Assembly (NCBI GenBank): GCA_902760865.1
Contig: CACWID010000009.1
Coordinates: 1-64,000, forward strand
Direction of reading: 5' to 3'
From: an uncultured Bacteroidales bacterium
GTDB lineage: Bacteria; Bacteroidota; Bacteroidia; Bacteroidales; Muribaculaceae
DNA length: 64,000 nucleotides
Shown: piece by piece, positions 61,176 through 64,000 of the stretch
Position numbering within the stretch: the first letter of the stretch is position 1
Layout: each line of letters opens with the position of its first letter
Position numbers and translations under genes: made by a program
The notes under the pieces: generated by a model
What the model was told of the DNA's origin: nothing
Database searches by the model: none
The model's input: only the letters and a program-made list of their open reading frames with translations

Positions 61176-61926
61176 TGGCTTGGTTGTATAATAGGATGCG
61201 GTTGAGTCCTTCAGCCGCCAGATGTTCACTGTAGATGATGGTCTTGTCCTCCAACCGGGACTGCAGCAGCCTGCCGTCACCGCCGGTGAGGAAGACCATC
61301 AGGTTGGGGTGGGAGAGCCTGAGGTCGTGGATGTAGCTTTTCACCTCACCCAGCAATCCCAGCAGTACACCGCTGCGAATGGCCGTGTCGGTGTCATATC
61401 CCACGACGGGCGTGTCACCCTGGGGCTGGACGAGCGGCAGCAGCCCCGTGTGCTCATGGAGCGACTTGAACCGCAGGGACAGTCCCGGAGCGATGTTGCC
61501 GCCGACAAAGGCGCCGTCGGCAGTCACCAGGTCATAGGTGATGGCCGTTCCGGCATCGATGACGAGGACGTCGCTGTCAGACTCGAGCCGTCTGGCGATG
61601 TTCCACGCCCCGACAGCGGTGGCGATGCGGTCGCGTCCCAGCGTCTGTGGCGTGCGGTAGTCCAGCCGGATTGGCATCGGCGTCTCGTGGGAGAGGTGGA
61701 TCATGCGCCGGCAGCGCTGTTCTGCTACTTGCTCAATGCGCTGTGCCGCAGGGCTCGAAGCTGTGCTGCAGACGATGGCAGAGTCGGGTTTGTAAGTGCT
61801 GATGAACCGTTCCAGCAGGCGCGTGTCGCGGCGGATGAAACGGTTAGTGGCAACGACCTGAGTGCCGATGAAGAAAGCCACCTTGACCGAGGTGTTGCCG
61901 TTGTCTATAGTGAGATTACCTTTCAT
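61162..61926 (-). CDS. coaX: type III pantothenate kinase
   Basis: A 254-residue cytosolic enzyme that phosphorylates pantothenate as the first step toward CoA. 'LTIDNGNTSVKVAFFIG' is the phosphate-1 ASKHA motif. 'LGRDRIATAVGAWNIA' and 'DVLVIDAGTAITYDLVTADGAFVGGNIAPGL' are family signatures and hold the catalytic Asp. 'MVFLTGGDGRLL' is the adenosine motif. It heads the envelope cluster and overlaps the barrel gene. The call is secure. Confidence 0.96.
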   Translation of the reverse strand: MKGNLTIDNGNTSVKVAFFIGTQVVATNRFIRRDTRLLERFISTYKPDSAIVCSTASSPAAQRIEQVAEQRCRRMIHLSHETPMPIRLDYRTPQTLGRDRIATAVGAWNIARRLESDSDVLVIDAGTAITYDLVTADGAFVGGNIAPGLSLRFKSLHEHTGLLPLVQPQGDTPVVGYDTDTAIRSGVLLGLLGEVKSYIHDLRLSHPNLMVFLTGGDGRLLQSRLEDKTIIYSEHLAAEGLNRILLYNQANENR

Positions 61927-61984
61927 TAACCTGCAAAATTACTCAAATCCTTGATATTAACAAAAAATAATCAGGAGTTAAATC

Positions 61985-62350
61985 CTATTGCTGATTTTTC
62001 TTGGTCTCGCGGTCAATCATCCACGAGGCATACATCTGCATCATCAGTCCTGCCAACAGGAATGCGATCCAGTCGTTGGTTCCTCTCGAGAGGAACATCA
62101 TCAGGGCGCTGGCGCAGTAGAGAAATGCGCTGGAAATGAGGATGCGGTGCAGACGCTTGATGCGCAGCGACGGTCCGCGGTAAGAGCCCATGATGCGTGC
62201 CACCAGGACGATGAGCGCACCGGCGGCAAAAGCCCATCTCATCCACATCAGGTTGATGTTGAGCAGCGGGAGCAGCGCCATCACAGCCATGATGAGCAGT
62301 CCGATAATGACCAGGATGTCGGCCCATTTGTTCAGTTTTTCTTGTTCCAT
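61985..62350 (-). CDS. small polytopic membrane protein
   Basis: A 121-residue inner-membrane protein with four TM helices ('ILVIIGLLIMAVMALLPLL', 'MRWAFAAGALIVLVARI', 'ILISSAFLYCASALMMFL', 'WIAFLLAGLMMQMYASWMI') and a Lys/Gln end. No family motif is recognised. It starts 4 bases after the stop of a DivIC-like gene. It may belong to the same transcript as trmD and divIC. Function unknown. Confidence 0.75.
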   Translation of the reverse strand: MEQEKLNKWADILVIIGLLIMAVMALLPLLNINLMWMRWAFAAGALIVLVARIMGSYRGPSLRIKRLHRILISSAFLYCASALMMFLSRGTNDWIAFLLAGLMMQMYASWMIDRETKKNQQ

Positions 62351-62354
62351 CTTA

Positions 62355-62663
62355 TCAGGGGATATCGGTGATGTAAACTTCCTCGTTGACGCGCTTCATG
62401 CCGTATTTCTCACGCACGAGGTGCTCGAGCGTCTCCTTGTCGGTGCTGAGTTCCTTGACCTTGCTCTCGTACATGCTGGCCGAGTCCTCAAGGTTCTTGA
62501 TCTGGCTCTTGAGCTCGTTGATCTGTTTTTGGTACTCGGTGGTGCGCACGAAGCTGTTCTCGCCGGCGAAAATCAGCACCAGGACGAAGCCGACGAAGAT
62601 GAGCAGGGGCACATTGACCCAGCGGGGAATCCATTTGGGGCGTTTCCAGTTGAAAAGTGACAT
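62355..62663 (-). CDS. FtsB/DivIC-type septum formation initiator
   Basis: A 102-residue bitopic protein. A short cytoplasmic N-terminus, one TM ('VNVPLLIFVGFVLVLIFAG', about 17-36) and a periplasmic coiled coil ('TTEYQKQINELKSQIKNLED', 'VKELSTDKETLEHLVREKYGM') match the DivIC/FtsB family, which joins FtsL and FtsQ in the divisome. The end 'REKYGMKRVNEEVYI' is the typical post-coil segment. The start is the Met of 'MSLFNWKRPKW'. The neighbouring membrane protein gene is almost contiguous. Confidence 0.88.
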   Translation of the reverse strand: MSLFNWKRPKWIPRWVNVPLLIFVGFVLVLIFAGENSFVRTTEYQKQINELKSQIKNLEDSASMYESKVKELSTDKETLEHLVREKYGMKRVNEEVYITDIP

Positions 62664-62688
62664 AATTATCTGAGTATTATCGTTATTA

Positions 62689-63375
62689 TTAGTTGTTTAA
62701 ATCATTCAGCAGGTTGGGACGAAGGCGTCGTGTGCGCTCCAGCGATTGCTGCATCTTCCACTCGGCGATTTTTGCCGCATGGCCGCTCAGCAGGATTTCG
62801 GGCACGTGCCATCCGTTGAAGACCTCGGGGCGGGTATAGACCGGTGCCTCGATGAGTCCGTCCTGGAAAGAGTCGCTCAGGGCGCTCTGCTCGTCGCCGA
62901 TGGCACCGGGCAGCAGCCTCACGACGGCATCGGCAATGACGGCAGCAGGCAACTCGCCCCCGGTGAGGACATAGTCGCCGATAGTAATCTCCTTAGTGAT
63001 CAGGTGCTCGCGAATGCGGTAGTCCACGCCCTTGTAATGGCCGCAGAGAATCATCAGGTTCTCCTTGAGCGACAGGGCGTTGGCCATGGGCTGGTCGAGT
63101 TGCTCGCCGTCGGGCGAGGTGAAGATGATCTCGTCATAGTCGCGCTGGCTCTTCAGCTCCTCCATGCAGCGAAAGACGGGTTCTATCTGCATGACCATGC
63201 CCGCCTCACCGCCGAAGGGGTAGTCATCGACCTTGCGGTGCTTGCGCAGACTCCAGTCGCGCAGGTTGTGGACGTGGATTTCCACCAGCCCCTTGTCCTG
63301 GGCGCGTTGCAGGATGGAGGTGTGTAGCGGCGACTCGAGCGCGTCGGGCATCACGGTGAGTATATCTATTCTCAT
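62689..63375 (-). CDS. trmD: tRNA (guanine37-N1)-methyltransferase
   Basis: A 228-residue SPOUT-class enzyme that methylates G37 in tRNAs with a G36, guarding the reading frame. The start is the second of two adjacent Met ('[16 protein letters not shown]'), matching the family. '[14 protein letters not shown]', '[19 protein letters not shown]' and '[29 protein letters not shown]' form the trefoil-knot SAM pocket. The C-terminal RNA-binding helix has '[28 protein letters not shown]'. It does not sit in an rpsP-rimM-rplS operon as in many bacteria. The call is secure. Confidence 0.98.
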   Translation of the reverse strand: MRIDILTVMPDALESPLHTSILQRAQDKGLVEIHVHNLRDWSLRKHRKVDDYPFGGEAGMVMQIEPVFRCMEELKSQRDYDEIIFTSPDGEQLDQPMANALSLKENLMILCGHYKGVDYRIREHLITKEITIGDYVLTGGELPAAVIADAVVRLLPGAIGDEQSALSDSFQDGLIEAPVYTRPEVFNGWHVPEILLSGHAAKIAEWKMQQSLERTRRLRPNLLNDLNN

Positions 63376-63385
63376 CATAATCAGT

Positions 63386-64000
63386 TTATCGGTTGTATAT
63401 CAGTTGTATGATTGTGTTCACATCGGCAATGTTGACCTCGTTGTCGCCGTTACAGTCGGCCACGATGGGAGGACATGTTGACGGGCCTGTGCCCAGCATC
63501 ATGTTGATGATGAGGTTGATGTCGGCGATGGTGACCTCGTTGTCCATGTTCAGGTCGCCCACCATGAGGTCCTTCTCCTTCTTTTCCATCGCCAGGCTAT
63601 AGGCGTGGGGGCGCTCGATGGCCTTGAGGTAGATGTTGCCGAAATTGTCAATCACCCTCACCGTGATCGGCTCACGTGAAGTCGAGGCCTGGGCCTTGAA
63701 CATGTGGGTGTTGGGTGTCGTGGCGTAGTAGTAAGTGTAGTAGCCGGAGATGCTGTAGCGTGTCACATCATAGGCCAGGGTGTGGAAGGGATCCTCGGTG
63801 TAGATGCGCTGGCACGGCAACTGCCGGTTGCCCTCACAGATGCTCACCTGCCACCTGGGGTCATAGGAGAACACGTTGAACATCACCACATTGCTGTCGA
63901 GCGTGGCATAGTCCACGCGTGACGGATACTCGTTGAGGATGGCGCGCATCGTGGTGTTGGTGCGGTAGAAGTGGCTGACCGTGTTCATGTCGTAGAGGCG
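63386..64000 (-). CDS. 3' part of a calcineurin-like phosphoesterase with C-terminal dockerin
   Basis: Only the last ~205 residues are inside the window; the frame stays open to the right edge. The first ~140 residues fit the C-terminal calcineurin-like phosphoesterase accessory domain (PF16370-type): '[32 protein letters not shown]', '[31 protein letters not shown]'. A dockerin follows ('[22 protein letters not shown]', '[20 protein letters not shown]'). The protein is probably secreted. The catalytic domain would lie beyond the edge, so activity cannot be judged. The stop is 10 bases upstream of the trmD start. Confidence 0.8.
   Translation of the reverse strand, partial: RLYDMNTVSHFYRTNTTMRAILNEYPSRVDYATLDSNVVMFNVFSYDPRWQVSICEGNRQLPCQRIYTEDPFHTLAYDVTRYSISGYYTYYYATTPNTHMFKAQASTSREPITVRVIDNFGNIYLKAIERPHAYSLAMEKKEKDLMVGDLNMDNEVTIADINLIINMMLGTGPSTCPPIVADCNGDNEVNIADVNTIIQLIYNR

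Overview
The window looks like the chromosome of a gut-type member of the Bacteroidales, most like a Muribaculaceae or Prevotella-like bacterium. This is inferred from gene content and signals, not from a database search. Reasons: a fused SecDF translocase; a coaX - outer-membrane protein - lptC - CorC cluster; a GIN-domain (DUF2807) lipoprotein; secreted proteins carrying dockerin-like tails; and many promoters of the Bacteroidetes type (TTG, 19-21 bases, TAnnTTTG) placed just upstream of genes and tRNAs. Genes are mostly GC-rich, with AT-rich spacers full of short repeats.

Region by region. 1-0.8 kb: a Panacea-type antitoxin fragment followed closely by an unknown gene, a possible toxin-antitoxin pair. 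0.9-6.2 kb: a broken yifB/comM gene, a GIN-domain lipoprotein, mscL, gapA, then a 37-residue rubredoxin and a rubredoxin-first rubrerythrin, which suggests an anaerobe that detoxifies peroxide. 6.65-12.87 kb: a small integrative element inserted in the 3' end of tRNA-Arg(CCT). It has a tyrosine integrase at the far end, a DUF3987 replication-type protein, an excisionase-like HTH protein, several orphan genes, an iteron-like repeat cluster and a candidate 80-nt RNA. It has no relaxase, capsid or resistance genes. 13-19 kb: secDF, a PhzF-like isomerase, an S41 protease and two tRNA-Asn genes.

20-28 kb: two overlapping secreted histidine phosphatases (MINPP/phytase-like), a glycosyltransferase-acetyltransferase operon, pckA, an FKBP isomerase with a Cys/His-rich tail, and a spacer of about 0.9 kb holding a candidate structured RNA of about 400 nt. 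28-34.6 kb: an RlmL-like rRNA methyltransferase, a membrane protein, pdxB, a classical rubrerythrin, and an ECF sigma - anti-sigma - Spy-like operon. 34.7-40.8 kb: a secreted UGSC-like redox protein, a dockerin-SUMF1 protein, LemA with two TPM-domain proteins, and recO. 40.9-45 kb: tRNA-Glu - rpsT - tRNA-Glu, tRNA-Gln, tyrS and an MBOAT acyltransferase. 45.3-57.5 kb: a large C10 (streptopain-like) protease with a dockerin, YitT, a YvlD-like protein, thymidine kinase, a zinc-ribbon protein, Nif3, aspS, tRNA-Pro and an Omp28-like dockerin protein. 57.8-64 kb: tRNA-Asp, then a minus-strand envelope cluster (CorC, LptC, OM barrel, CoaX), a DivIC-like protein, trmD and the 3' end of a calcineurin-like phosphoesterase with a dockerin.

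The parts most worth a second look are the RNA candidates near 12.34 and 27.8 kb, the minimal tRNA-Arg element with its iterons, the Panacea pair, the secreted UGSC fusion, the damaged yifB, and an inverted pair of about 320-bp intergenic repeats 25 kb apart.
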